Shown one piece after another: positions 8,171-12,903 of a stretch of DNA of 12,903 bases (position 1 is the first letter of the stretch; every line of letters starts with the position of its first letter). The notes below the pieces were generated by a model. That model had not been told where the DNA came from, ran no database searches, and worked only from the letters and a program-made list of their open reading frames with translations. Origin of the DNA: an uncultured Clostridia bacterium (GTDB taxonomy: Bacteria; Bacillota; Clostridia; Christensenellales; UBA1242); the NCBI GenBank assembly GCA_937914725.1, contig CALDMJ010000211.1, forward strand, positions 1 through 12,903. Reading direction: 5' to 3'. A program made the translations under genes and the position numbers.

Positions 8171-8956
8171 ATGTCAAAAGTAGTAGTAATTAGCGGCGCA
8201 ACAAGCGGAATAGGGCGCGCCACGTGCGACCAGTTTTCAAAAAACGGATATAAAGTATACGGACTCGCGCGAGAGAGATGCGACAATTTTCCGTATGAGT
8301 TTGAAGCGTGTGACCTCACAAAAACAAACGAACTCAACGCTGCAGTTGCGAACATTCTTGCAAAAGAAGATAAAATTGACGTCCTTATCTGCAATGCGGG
8401 TATGGGAATTAGCGGCGTTCTTGAAAAATGTGAGATGAGCAGCGCAAAACGCCTTTTTGACTTAAATTTCTTTGCCGCATTTGCACTCGCGCAAGCGTTC
8501 CTGCCGCGAATGCGTGAGCAAGGGTACGGAAAGATTATTTTTATTAGCAGCGTCGGCGCAATCTTCCCATTGCCATACCAAGCATTCTATTCAGCAAGCA
8601 AAAGCGCGCTTGAAACAATGGCAAACGCGTGGCGCATCGAAGTCAAACCGCTCGGCGTGCAAATAGGGTGCGTCCTACCGGGCGACACGAAAACGAGTTT
8701 TACGCAAAACCGCGAGAAAGCGACGGCGGATAGCGACTATAACGGGCGCGACGAAAAATCGGTCGCGAAAATGGAAAAAGACGAACAAAACGGAATGACG
8801 GCGGAGTATGTTGCAAAAAAAATCTACCGATTTGCGGCAAAAAAACGCCTGCCAGTCCGCACAATCGTCGGTTTCAAGTACAAAGTGTTTGCCTTTCTCT
8901 GCAAAATCTTGCCCACCCGCTTTGTCCTCTACATCCTCACCAAAATGTACGGCTAG
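8171..8956 (+). CDS. Short-chain dehydrogenase/reductase (SDR), classical type
   Basis: 261 residues; NAD(P)H-dependent oxidoreductase of the Rossmann-fold SDR family, substrate unknown. Visible motifs: cofactor loop SGATSGIG at 8-15, acidic CDLT around D48 (adenine-contacting), NAG at 75-77, catalytic S127, and Y140-x3-K144 (YSASK), with the normal 13-residue Ser-Tyr spacing. PGDTKTSF follows as the usual post-catalytic loop. The C-terminal ~30 residues are hydrophobic and basic (GFKYKVFAFLCKILPTRFVLYIL), which may attach it to the membrane. Start placed at 8171 because GGAG (8161-8164) lies six bases before it; an ATG at 8159 overlaps that binding site and is unlikely. It is third in the operon after the 103-residue orphan. 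Only AT-rich hairpins without a T-run follow, so transcription may run on. Confidence 0.92.
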   Translation: MSKVVVISGATSGIGRATCDQFSKNGYKVYGLARERCDNFPYEFEACDLTKTNELNAAVANILAKEDKIDVLICNAGMGISGVLEKCEMSSAKRLFDLNFFAAFALAQAFLPRMREQGYGKIIFISSVGAIFPLPYQAFYSASKSALETMANAWRIEVKPLGVQIGCVLPGDTKTSFTQNREKATADSDYNGRDEKSVAKMEKDEQNGMTAEYVAKKIYRFAAKKRLPVRTIVGFKYKVFAFLCKILPTRFVLYILTKMYG

Positions 8957-8963
8957 TTTTCTA

Positions 8964-8982
8964 AATTTATAATGTATAAATT
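8964..8982 (+). repeat. AT-only hairpin after the SDR gene
   Basis: AATTTATA (8964-8971) and TATAAATT (8975-8982) pair perfectly around a 3-base loop. No T-run follows directly, though seven T occur at 8995-9001. It is a weak candidate for transcript end formation or mRNA stabilisation. Confidence 0.35.
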
Positions 8983-9007
8983 GTAAGAGGAAAATTTTTT
9001 TGCGACA

Positions 9008-9027
9008 CAATTAGTTTGTTCTAATTG
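9008..9027. repeat. 7-bp perfect inverted repeat in the gap after the SDR gene
   Basis: CAATTAG (9008-9014) and CTAATTG (9021-9027) flank a 6-base loop TTTGTT. There is no T-run behind it. It could be an operator or an RNA hairpin; nothing nearby decides between them. Confidence 0.35.
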
Positions 9028-9072
9028 AATCATCTCTTTTGCGAATATTCCTTTTATGGGTTATGGGGAAAA

Positions 9073-9249
9073 ATGAAACTATATTTTCAAACTATGAAAA
9101 ATAAGATTTGTATCGACGCCTATACTCGTACATACAAGTTAGGGGACAATTGCGAAAAATACGGCGCGTACGTCGTGGTATCGCAGTGGGAGTTTGACAA
9201 CATAGTAAAACAGTTGCAAGCCGCGCATTTTACCAAAGGTCAGCACTAG
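9073..9249 (+). CDS. Possible small protein of 58 residues, doubtful
   Basis: The ATG at 9073 is preceded by GGGGA (9065-9069), a plausible ribosome binding site. The product has a mixed soluble-protein composition (KNKICIDAYTRTYKLGD, then GAYVVVSQWEFDNIVKQLQ) and is not obviously a random frame, but I recognise no family. The frame stays open upstream to a TTG at 9025 that has no binding site. No clear promoter is visible; it may be read from the SDR operon. The stop codon falls inside a perfect hairpin (9240-9262). It may equally be a remnant of a longer gene. Confidence 0.4.
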   Translation: MKLYFQTMKNKICIDAYTRTYKLGDNCEKYGAYVVVSQWEFDNIVKQLQAAHFTKGQH

Positions 9250-9262
9250 CGCTCAGTGCTGA
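9240..9262. repeat. 8-bp perfect hairpin over the stop codon of the small ORF
   Basis: TCAGCACT (9240-9247) pairs with AGTGCTGA (9255-9262) around AGCGCTC, itself containing the palindrome AGCGCT. No T-run follows, so it is not an ordinary Rho-independent terminator. Confidence 0.6.
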
Positions 9263-9409
9263 CGCGCCGACAAAATGGGAATGCGGGCATACAAAAATGG
9301 TGAATGCAGGTATATAGTGGTTCAGCATCAAATTTCGCTATGAAATTCCCCGCATAATCAGCAAAAAGTGAAAAATTAAGTTTTTTTCAAAAAAATATCG
9401 CCAAAATCA
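9250..9409. other. Non-coding stretch before the rpmG promoter
   Basis: No gene seen. It holds a decayed direct repeat (about 9272-9292 against 9294-9315, sharing AAAATGG, GAATGC and GG-TA), a small hairpin AATTTC/GAAATT (9331-9347), and A- and T-runs at 9363-9397. The A/T runs just upstream of the -35 box may act as an UP element for the strong ribosomal promoter. Confidence 0.4.
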
Positions 9410-9438
9410 TTGACAATACTTTCAAATTGTGCTATTAT
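9410..9438 (+). promoter_or_regulatory. rpmG: Strong promoter of the rpmG-secE-nusG-rplK-rplA operon
   Basis: Perfect TTGACA (9410-9415), 17-bp spacer, TATTAT (9433-9438). A TATAAT two bases further on (9435-9440 region offset) would need an over-long spacer. Upstream A/T tracts suggest an UP element. Predicted start near 9445 gives a ~44-base leader ending in GGAG (9477-9480), eight bases before the rpmG ATG. Confidence 0.8.
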
Positions 9439-9488
9439 AATACGACGCCACGGAAGCGGTGTTAATTTTTTTCAATGGAGCGAAGAAA

Positions 9489-9638
9489 ATGCGCGTAAGA
9501 ATAACACTTGCATGCAGTGAATGCAAGCAAAGAAACTACAACACATTCAAAAATAAGAAGAACGACCCAGACAGAATTGAAATGCAAAAATTCTGCAAAT
9601 TCTGCAACAAATCAACTCTTCACAAAGAAACTAAATAG
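9489..9638 (+). CDS. rpmG: 50S ribosomal protein bL33
   Basis: 49 residues, the usual size of this large-subunit protein. It starts MRVRITLACSECKQRNY and ends KSTLHKETK, the signature ends of bL33. Four cysteines in two CxxC pairs (C9, C12, C36, C39) form the zinc-binding type of bL33. GGAG lies eight bases before the ATG. It is the first gene of the operon; secE begins 21 bases after its stop. Position directly before secE-nusG is the common arrangement in Bacillota. Confidence 0.96.
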   Translation: MRVRITLACSECKQRNYNTFKNKKNDPDRIEMQKFCKFCNKSTLHKETK

Positions 9639-9659
9639 TTTGTAAAACTTGGAGGCATT

Positions 9660-9890
9660 ATGGCTAAAAACCAACAACAAACAGGTGTAAAAGAAAAGAA
9701 AAAGGGCGGTCTTTTTCGCAAAATAAAAGAATCTTTTGCGGAACTTAAAAAGGTTACTTGGCCGACGTTCGGGCAAACAATCAAGAAAACACTCGCAGTC
9801 GTTGCGGTAGTGCTCTTTTTTGGTGTTGTTGTAATAGGGTTTGACTATGGGCTAAGCTGGCTATACAAACTACTAACAACAGGTCTATAA
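9660..9890 (+). CDS. secE: Preprotein translocase subunit SecE
   Basis: 76 residues, the short single-span form typical of Gram-positive bacteria. SecE clamps the SecY channel in the cytoplasmic membrane. Residues 1-27 are a basic, polar cytoplasmic tail; FAELKKVTWPT (26-36) is the conserved amphipathic-helix signature; a single membrane segment covers about 44-62 (LAVVAVVLFFGVVVIGF). GGAGG (9651-9655) is four bases from the ATG. It lies between rpmG and nusG as expected. No tRNA-Trp gene, which some Bacillota carry here, is present. Confidence 0.97.
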   Translation: MAKNQQQTGVKEKKKGGLFRKIKESFAELKKVTWPTFGQTIKKTLAVVAVVLFFGVVVIGFDYGLSWLYKLLTTGL

Positions 9891-9903
9891 GTAAGAGGGT
9901 TAT

Positions 9904-10434
9904 ATGAATAATGTTATGGAAACAGAACCAAAATGGTACGTCTTGCATACCTTTACTGGCTATGAAATGTTAGCAAAGCAAAATCTTGAGCAAGTCGTCG
10001 AAAATGGTAATCTGCAAAACAGAATATTCGAAATAGTCGTTCCTATGGAAGATGTCGTAGAAGAGAAGAATGGCAAAAAGAAAGTAGTGCAAAAAAAGAT
10101 GATGCCGTCATACATATTGATAAAAATGCTATATGGTGACGACCTTTGGCATACAATTACAAGCACACGCGGTGTGACTGGGTTTGTTGGACCGAAGGGC
10201 CGACCACTCCCAATGACGGAGGACGAAATTCGTCGTTTGCACCTAGAGAAAGTTGTCGTTGACTTTGAACTCAACGTCGGCGAAACGGTCGAAATTATCG
10301 ACGGACCATTTGAAGGAAACGCTGGAATTGTGGAAAGCGTGGACGCGGCAAACAAAAAATGCAAACTTCGTGTATCTCTATTTGGTAGAGATGTTGAGGC
10401 GGAACTAGCATATCAGCAAATTAGAAAGTTGTAG
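9904..10434 (+). CDS. nusG: Transcription termination/antitermination factor NusG
   Basis: 176 residues, normal length for NusG, which binds RNA polymerase and affects pausing, termination and coupling to ribosomes. The N-terminal NGN domain spans about residues 8-115 (KWYVLHTFTGYE, then MPSYILIKM, then GVTGFVGPKGRPLPM). The KOW domain follows from about 124 (VGETVEIIDGPFEGNAGIVESVD, ending AELAYQQIRKL). GAGGG (9895-9899) precedes the ATG by four bases; M5 is a possible alternative start. The gap after secE is 13 bases, so both share a transcript. Two RNA hairpins lie between its stop and rplK. Confidence 0.97.
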   Translation: MNNVMETEPKWYVLHTFTGYEMLAKQNLEQVVENGNLQNRIFEIVVPMEDVVEEKNGKKKVVQKKMMPSYILIKMLYGDDLWHTITSTRGVTGFVGPKGRPLPMTEDEIRRLHLEKVVVDFELNVGETVEIIDGPFEGNAGIVESVDAANKKCKLRVSLFGRDVEAELAYQQIRKL

Positions 10435-10444
10435 ATTTTTTAGG

Positions 10445-10469
10445 TTTTTCCGATAGAAATATCGAAAAA
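10445..10469 (+). promoter_or_regulatory. Hairpin with GAAA tetraloop between nusG and rplK
   Basis: CGATA (10451-10455) and TATCG (10460-10464) close a GAAA tetraloop. TTTTT (10445-10449) and AAAAA (10465-10469) continue the stem beyond a single bulged C. The T-run precedes rather than follows, so it is not a plus-strand terminator. It could be a processing or stabilising element just before the rplK leader. Confidence 0.5.
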
Positions 10470-10475
10470 ATAAAA

Positions 10476-10508
10476 TGTGGGAGAGGCGCGAGCCTTGTCA
10501 ATACCACA
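10476..10508 (+). promoter_or_regulatory. rplK: rplK leader hairpin, candidate ribosomal protein L1 binding site
   Basis: Outer stem TGTGG/CCACA (10476-10480, 10504-10508). Inner stem GAGGC/GCCTT (10483-10487, 10492-10496) capped by a GCGA tetraloop. Between them is an asymmetric internal loop, GA on the left and GTCAATA on the right. L1 is known to repress rplK-rplA by binding a leader hairpin that imitates its 23S rRNA site, a two-stem structure with a lopsided internal loop. The position ten bases before the rplK Shine-Dalgarno fits. Assignment to L1 rests on form and position. Confidence 0.72.
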
Positions 10509-10531
10509 ATCTCGTCAAGGAGGAGAATAAA

Positions 10532-10957
10532 ATGGCTAAGAAAGTAAGTGCACAAGTCAAAATGCAATTGCCTGCAGGGAAAGCGACAGCAGCACCACCA
10601 GTAGGTTCAATGCTCGGACCTCACGGTATCAATTTGCCGGGTTTTGTCAAAGAATTTAACGACAAAACATCAGGACAAATTGGTTTGACAATTCCAGTAA
10701 TTGTCACAATTTACCAAGACCGTTCATTTGAATTGACTTTAAAGACGCCACCAGCAGCAGTTTTAATTAAGAAAGCCTGCGGAATTGAAAGTGGTTCAGC
10801 AAAACCTAACAAGGACAAAGTTGCTAAAATCACAAAGGCGCAAGTTAAGGAAATTGCACAAACCAAATTGGTTGACTTGAACGCCAACGACATCGAGCAC
10901 GCAATGGACATCATCGCGGGTACTGCTCGTAGTATGGGCGTAGAAGTAATAGATTAG
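10532..10957 (+). CDS. rplK: 50S ribosomal protein uL11
   Basis: 141 residues, the standard uL11 length. uL11 forms the GTPase-associated stalk base with 23S rRNA. The N-terminal domain shows AKKVSAQVKMQLPAGKATAAPPVGSMLGPHGINLPGF, the C-terminal rRNA-binding domain runs from about residue 70 (KTPPAAVLIKKACGI) to ARSMGVEVID. Start chosen at 10532, with AAGGAGGA (10518-10525) ahead; the in-frame ATG at 10475 falls inside the leader hairpin and would add residues foreign to the family. It precedes rplA by 39 bases, a gap filled by a second hairpin like the one in its own leader. Confidence 0.97.
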   Translation: MAKKVSAQVKMQLPAGKATAAPPVGSMLGPHGINLPGFVKEFNDKTSGQIGLTIPVIVTIYQDRSFELTLKTPPAAVLIKKACGIESGSAKPNKDKVAKITKAQVKEIAQTKLVDLNANDIEHAMDIIAGTARSMGVEVID

Positions 10958-10984
10958 TGGAAGAACATAGTTCGTTATCACCAC
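10957..10984 (+). promoter_or_regulatory. rplA: Second L1-site-like hairpin, directly against the rplA ribosome binding site
   Basis: Outer stem GTGG/CCAC (10957-10960, 10981-10984), inner stem GAAC/GTTC (10963-10966, 10970-10973) with a 3-base loop, and an asymmetric internal loop of AA on the left and GTTATCA on the right. The layout (2 by 7 loop) and the bases GTGG-R-AGA and GT-N-A-N-N-ACCACA are shared with the rplK leader hairpin. It begins on the last base of the rplK stop codon and ends where AAGGAGG (10985-10991) begins. Confidence 0.55.
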
Positions 10985-10996
10985 AAGGAGGAAAAA

Positions 10997-11692
10997 ATGA
11001 AATTCGGTAAGAGATATGCAGAATCTGCAAAGCTTGTTGAAAAAGGCAAGACGTATAGCGTAGATGATGCTCTTGATTTGGCTGTAAAAACTGCAAATGC
11101 TAAATTTGATGAAACAATCGAACTTCACGTTAGACTCGGCGTTGATTCAAAAAACGCTGACCAACAAGTTCGTGGCGTAGTCGTATTGCCAAACGGAACT
11201 GGTAAAAAGGTTCGTATTTTGGTTATCGCTAAAGGCGACAAAGCAGACGAAGCAGAAAAAGCAGGCGCTGACTATGTTGGTGCAGAAGAAATCATTGCAA
11301 AAATCCAAAACCAAGGATGGTTGGATTTCGACGTTTGTATCACAACACTCGATATGATGGGTGCAATCGGTAGAATTGCAAAGATTCTCGGACCAAAAGG
11401 TCTTATGCCAAGCCCTAAGAGCGGAACAGCAACAAACGATGTTGCTAAAGCAATCGCAGATATCAAAGCAGGTAAAGTTGAATATAGACTTGACAAAAAC
11501 GAAAACATCCACTGCCCAATCGGCAAGGCAAGTTTCGGCAAGGACAAGTTGAAAGAAAACTTTACTACACTTATGGACGCTATCGTAAAAGCAAAACCAG
11601 CCGCTGCAAAAGGTACATACCTAAAGAGCGTGACTGTTGCAAGTTCAATGGGTCCGGGAATCCGTATCAACTATACAGACGGAGCAAACTAA
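10997..11692 (+). CDS. rplA: 50S ribosomal protein uL1
   Basis: 231 residues, typical of bacterial uL1, which forms the L1 stalk near the E site and represses its own operon. Recognisable parts: MKFGKRYAESAKLVE at the start, NGTGKKVRILVIAKG, the hallmark ILGPKGLMPSPKSGT in domain II, and SSMGPGIRIN at the end. AAGGAGG sits five bases before the ATG. It is the last gene of the operon. A terminator follows within 6 bases of the stop, and rplJ-rplL, the usual next genes, are absent. Confidence 0.97.
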   Translation: MKFGKRYAESAKLVEKGKTYSVDDALDLAVKTANAKFDETIELHVRLGVDSKNADQQVRGVVVLPNGTGKKVRILVIAKGDKADEAEKAGADYVGAEEIIAKIQNQGWLDFDVCITTLDMMGAIGRIAKILGPKGLMPSPKSGTATNDVAKAIADIKAGKVEYRLDKNENIHCPIGKASFGKDKLKENFTTLMDAIVKAKPAAAKGTYLKSVTVASSMGPGIRINYTDGAN

Positions 11693-11697
11693 TATTG

Positions 11698-11726
11698 AAA
11701 GCACCCCCAACGGGGCGCTTTTTTTT
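11698..11726 (+). terminator. Rho-independent terminator closing the ribosomal operon
   Basis: AAAGCACCCC (11698-11707) pairs with GGGGCGCTTT (11712-11721) around CAAC, with one A-C mismatch. Eight T follow (11719-11726). The GC-rich core and long T-run make a strong terminator. Confidence 0.92.
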
Positions 11727-11796
11727 GTGATGTTTTCACCCATTATACAGGTTATCAGTTTTTTTTGTAAAAATTTGAGAAATGCGTCAATAGTAC

Positions 11797-11826
11797 TTGA
11801 CAGGGGGGGGGGGGGAGGGGTAAAAT
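11797..11826 (+). promoter_or_regulatory. Promoter whose spacer is a poly-G tract, probably phase variable
   Basis: Perfect TTGACA (11797-11802), 18-bp spacer, TAAAAT (11821-11826). The spacer (11803-11820) is 13 G, one A and 4 G. Predicted start is near 11833, giving a ~25-base leader with AGGAGG (11846-11851) before a GTG start. Sigma-A promoters work best at 17 bp and tolerate 16-18, so gain or loss of single G residues would alter expression. Confidence 0.75.
11803..11820 (+). repeat. Homopolymeric guanine tract (G13-A-G4)
   Basis: Thirteen consecutive G (11803-11815), an A, then four G (11817-11820). This is by far the longest homopolymer in the window and stands out in AT-rich DNA. It is long enough for slipped-strand mispairing and has enough guanines to form a G-quadruplex on the plus strand. 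Confidence 0.95.
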
Positions 11827-11857
11827 GCTATAAAATTTTTACATTAGGAGGAACATT

Positions 11858-12262
11858 GTGGCACTACAAAGAAAAGTTGTAAATTATGGAGATATAACCG
11901 AATATAGCGTATTTGGATGGGAAGTAGATGGTAATACACCTGAAGGAGCAGTTATTCTGAAAAGAGATGATGATGACCCAAGAATAAAGCAATGTATAAA
12001 TCTAGAATTGAGATATGATTCAATCAAAGCAAAGATGAAAAGGCTACAAATGCCCGAATATCCAGCAAATAACGGCAAACTATGTTCAACGGGTTGGGGT
12101 ATTTTAGCATTATTATTATTCTGGCCTGCAGGGTTATTTCTTTTGCTTTATAAACCCGGTAAGACAAAATATGAACAAGACATAAAAGCGTATGATAAAC
12201 AACTCCGAGAATATCAAGATGAGCTTGAAGAAATTAGAATGAGAGTCCAGTATACAGTGTAA
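11858..12262 (+). CDS. Small single-span membrane protein under the poly-G promoter, function unknown
   Basis: 134 residues from GTG at 11858, fixed by AGGAGG six bases upstream. Residues 1-~75 are polar with an acidic patch (LKRDDDDPRIKQ) and no signal peptide. One clear membrane segment covers about 79-98 (WGILALLLFWPAGLFLLLY). The C-terminal ~35 residues are charged and helical (YEQDIKAYDKQLREYQDELEEIRMRV), likely a coiled coil. I recognise no family. The gene is monocistronic: its own promoter on one side and a terminator that overlaps its stop codon on the other. Location behind a slippery promoter suggests a product whose on/off switching is useful, often something at the cell envelope; that is inference. 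Confidence 0.85.
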   Translation: MALQRKVVNYGDITEYSVFGWEVDGNTPEGAVILKRDDDDPRIKQCINLELRYDSIKAKMKRLQMPEYPANNGKLCSTGWGILALLLFWPAGLFLLLYKPGKTKYEQDIKAYDKQLREYQDELEEIRMRVQYTV

Positions 12263-12295
12263 TTATAATAAGTGTTGTTTATAATTACGTTTTTT
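12259..12295 (+). terminator. Rho-independent terminator overlapping the stop codon
   Basis: GTAATTATAA (12259-12268) and TTATAATTAC (12279-12288) form a perfect 10-bp stem with a 10-base loop, followed by six T (12290-12295). The left arm contains the stop codon TAA (12260-12262), so a terminating ribosome would cover part of the stem. Confidence 0.82.
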
Positions 12296-12346
12296 CGACA
12301 TTTTGGCTATTATATTGATAAATTTTGCGGAATAGGTCGAAAACAC

Positions 12347-12375
12347 TTGATTATTATGTATTTTCGGTATATAAT
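12347..12375 (+). promoter_or_regulatory. Promoter of the 77-residue membrane protein gene
   Basis: TTGATT (12347-12352), 17-bp spacer, perfect TATAAT (12370-12375). Predicted start near 12382 leaves a ~22-base leader with GGAGG (12393-12397) six bases before the ATG. Confidence 0.82.
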
Positions 12376-12403
12376 ATACATATACTAAAAACGGAGGTCG
12401 GTT

Positions 12404-12637
12404 ATGAACGCATTTGTAAAATGGATGGACAATTTGGGTTTGGTTTGGAAAATAATCCTTGCATTGCCAGTATTGGACATTGTTTGGGTCATCTACCGTT
12501 TGATGAGAAGTATCGACAAGGGAAGTGTCTTGGGCATCGTACTTGCAATCATTCTCATCGTAATCGGTTTGCCATTCTTGTGGCTTATTGATATGATTAC
12601 AATTTTGCTTACTAGACACGTCATTTGGCTTGATTGA
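12404..12637 (+). CDS. Small two-span membrane protein, function unknown
   Basis: 77 residues. Hydrophobic segments cover about 14-31 (LVWKIILALPVLDIVWVI) and 42-69 (VLGIVLAIILIVIGLPFLWLIDMITILL), joined by a short basic loop (YRLMRSIDKG). The C-terminal PFLWLIDMITILL pattern feels familiar from small hypothetical membrane proteins of Clostridia, but I cannot name a family or function. Start fixed by GGAGG six bases upstream. Monocistronic, with its own promoter and a terminator after it. Confidence 0.88.
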   Translation: MNAFVKWMDNLGLVWKIILALPVLDIVWVIYRLMRSIDKGSVLGIVLAIILIVIGLPFLWLIDMITILLTRHVIWLD

Positions 12638-12686
12638 TGACCAAATAAAATTAGTTTGCAAACTATGTACAATTTTTTGTGTTAAG

Positions 12687-12717
12687 AAAACCGTGCTCAT
12701 TTGTCGCGGTTTTTTTT
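12687..12717 (+). terminator. Rho-independent terminator of the 77-residue protein gene
   Basis: AAAACCGTG (12687-12695) pairs with CGCGGTTTT (12705-12713), nine pairs including one U-G, with a 9-base loop. The T-run covers 12710-12717. It lies about 50 bases after the stop codon. Confidence 0.88.
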
Positions 12718-12765
12718 GTAAAATGTATAAAAAGTGAAGAGAAATAAAGAAATATTAGGAAATGC

Positions 12766-12794
12766 TTGACTAAAATTTTAAATTTGGTTATAAT
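12766..12794 (+). promoter_or_regulatory. Promoter of the gene cut by the right edge
   Basis: TTGACT (12766-12771), 17-bp spacer, perfect TATAAT (12789-12794). Predicted start near 12801. Confidence 0.85.
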
Positions 12795-12841
12795 ACAAGT
12801 ATAGCACATTAAAGCAAAAATGGCATATTTAGGGGTTAGAT

Positions 12842-12903
12842 ATGCGCAAAGATGGCAAAGACGTGCGCGAATATAAGGAGAATATAATGAAAAATAGAAC
12901 AAA
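12842..12903 (+). CDS. Start of an unidentified gene, truncated by the window edge
   Basis: Two in-frame ATG codons are each preceded by a binding site: 12842 with GGGG (12832-12835) six bases ahead, and 12887 with AAGGAG (12875-12880) six bases ahead. The AAGGAG is the better match, so the short form may be the real one; the longer would begin MRKDGKDVREYKENI. Too little is visible to identify the product. Confidence 0.6.
   Translation, partial: MRKDGKDVREYKENIMKNRT

Noticed and set aside
9240..9262. Hairpin read as a Rho-independent terminator
   Set aside because: The stem is good but the following bases are GC-rich, with no T-run.
9446..9470. Possible attenuator in the rpmG leader (ACGCC / GGTGT with later T-run)
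   Set aside because: Only five pairs including a G-U, an 8-base loop, and the T-run is offset; too weak to annotate.
10475..10531. In-frame ATG upstream of rplK that would lengthen uL11 by 19 residues
   Set aside because: It lies in the leader hairpin, has no ribosome binding site, and the added residues are foreign to uL11; ATG 10532 has AAGGAGGA.
11637..11882. 81-residue plus-strand frame spanning the end of rplA, the terminator and the poly-G tract
   Set aside because: It overlaps rplA, runs through a strong terminator and encodes glycine from the G tract; no binding site.
12663..12902. 79-residue minus-strand frame at the right edge
   Set aside because: It covers a plus-strand terminator, promoter and two Shine-Dalgarno sites; its composition is that of AT-rich non-coding DNA.

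Overview
The window looks like chromosomal DNA of a low-GC Gram-positive bacterium, most likely an uncultured gut member of the Bacillota (Clostridia-like). The evidence is the core order rpmG-secE-nusG-rplK-rplA, strong AGGAGG ribosome binding sites, sigma-A type TTGACA/TATAAT promoters, many U-tract hairpin terminators, and a BspA-type surface protein with leucine-rich repeats. This placement is an inference from gene order and style; no 16S sequence is present.

Layout, left to right. (1) 1-2301: the 3' part of a secreted BspA-like leucine-rich-repeat protein whose start lies outside the window, closed by a hairpin terminator. (2) 2419-5561: a monocistronic P-type ATPase with its own promoter, a long low-complexity N-terminal tail carrying a 14-residue tandem repeat, and a bidirectional terminator. 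(3) 5633-8956: a small regulator with two XRE-type helix-turn-helix domains on the minus strand, divergent from a three-gene operon (a transglutaminase-like protein, a 103-residue orphan and a short-chain dehydrogenase). The two promoters face away from each other, and both -35 boxes sit in the arms of a perfect 9-bp inverted repeat, a good operator candidate. (4) 8957-9409: mostly non-coding, with one doubtful small ORF and several hairpins and decayed repeats. (5) 9410-11726: the housekeeping operon rpmG-secE-nusG-rplK-rplA. Two similar hairpins, one before rplK and one directly against the rplA ribosome binding site, look like sites for feedback by ribosomal protein L1. The operon stops at a terminator after rplA, with no rplJ-rplL behind it. 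(6) 11797-12903: three short single-gene units, each with its own promoter. The first two encode small membrane proteins and the third is cut by the window edge.

The most striking signal is at 11797-11826. The whole 18-bp spacer between a perfect TTGACA and a TAAAAT is guanine except for one A (13 G, A, 4 G). Such a tract is expected to change length by polymerase slippage, so expression of the small membrane protein behind it is probably phase variable. Second in interest are the twin L1-site-like hairpins and the uncharacterised double-HTH / transglutaminase-like / SDR locus.
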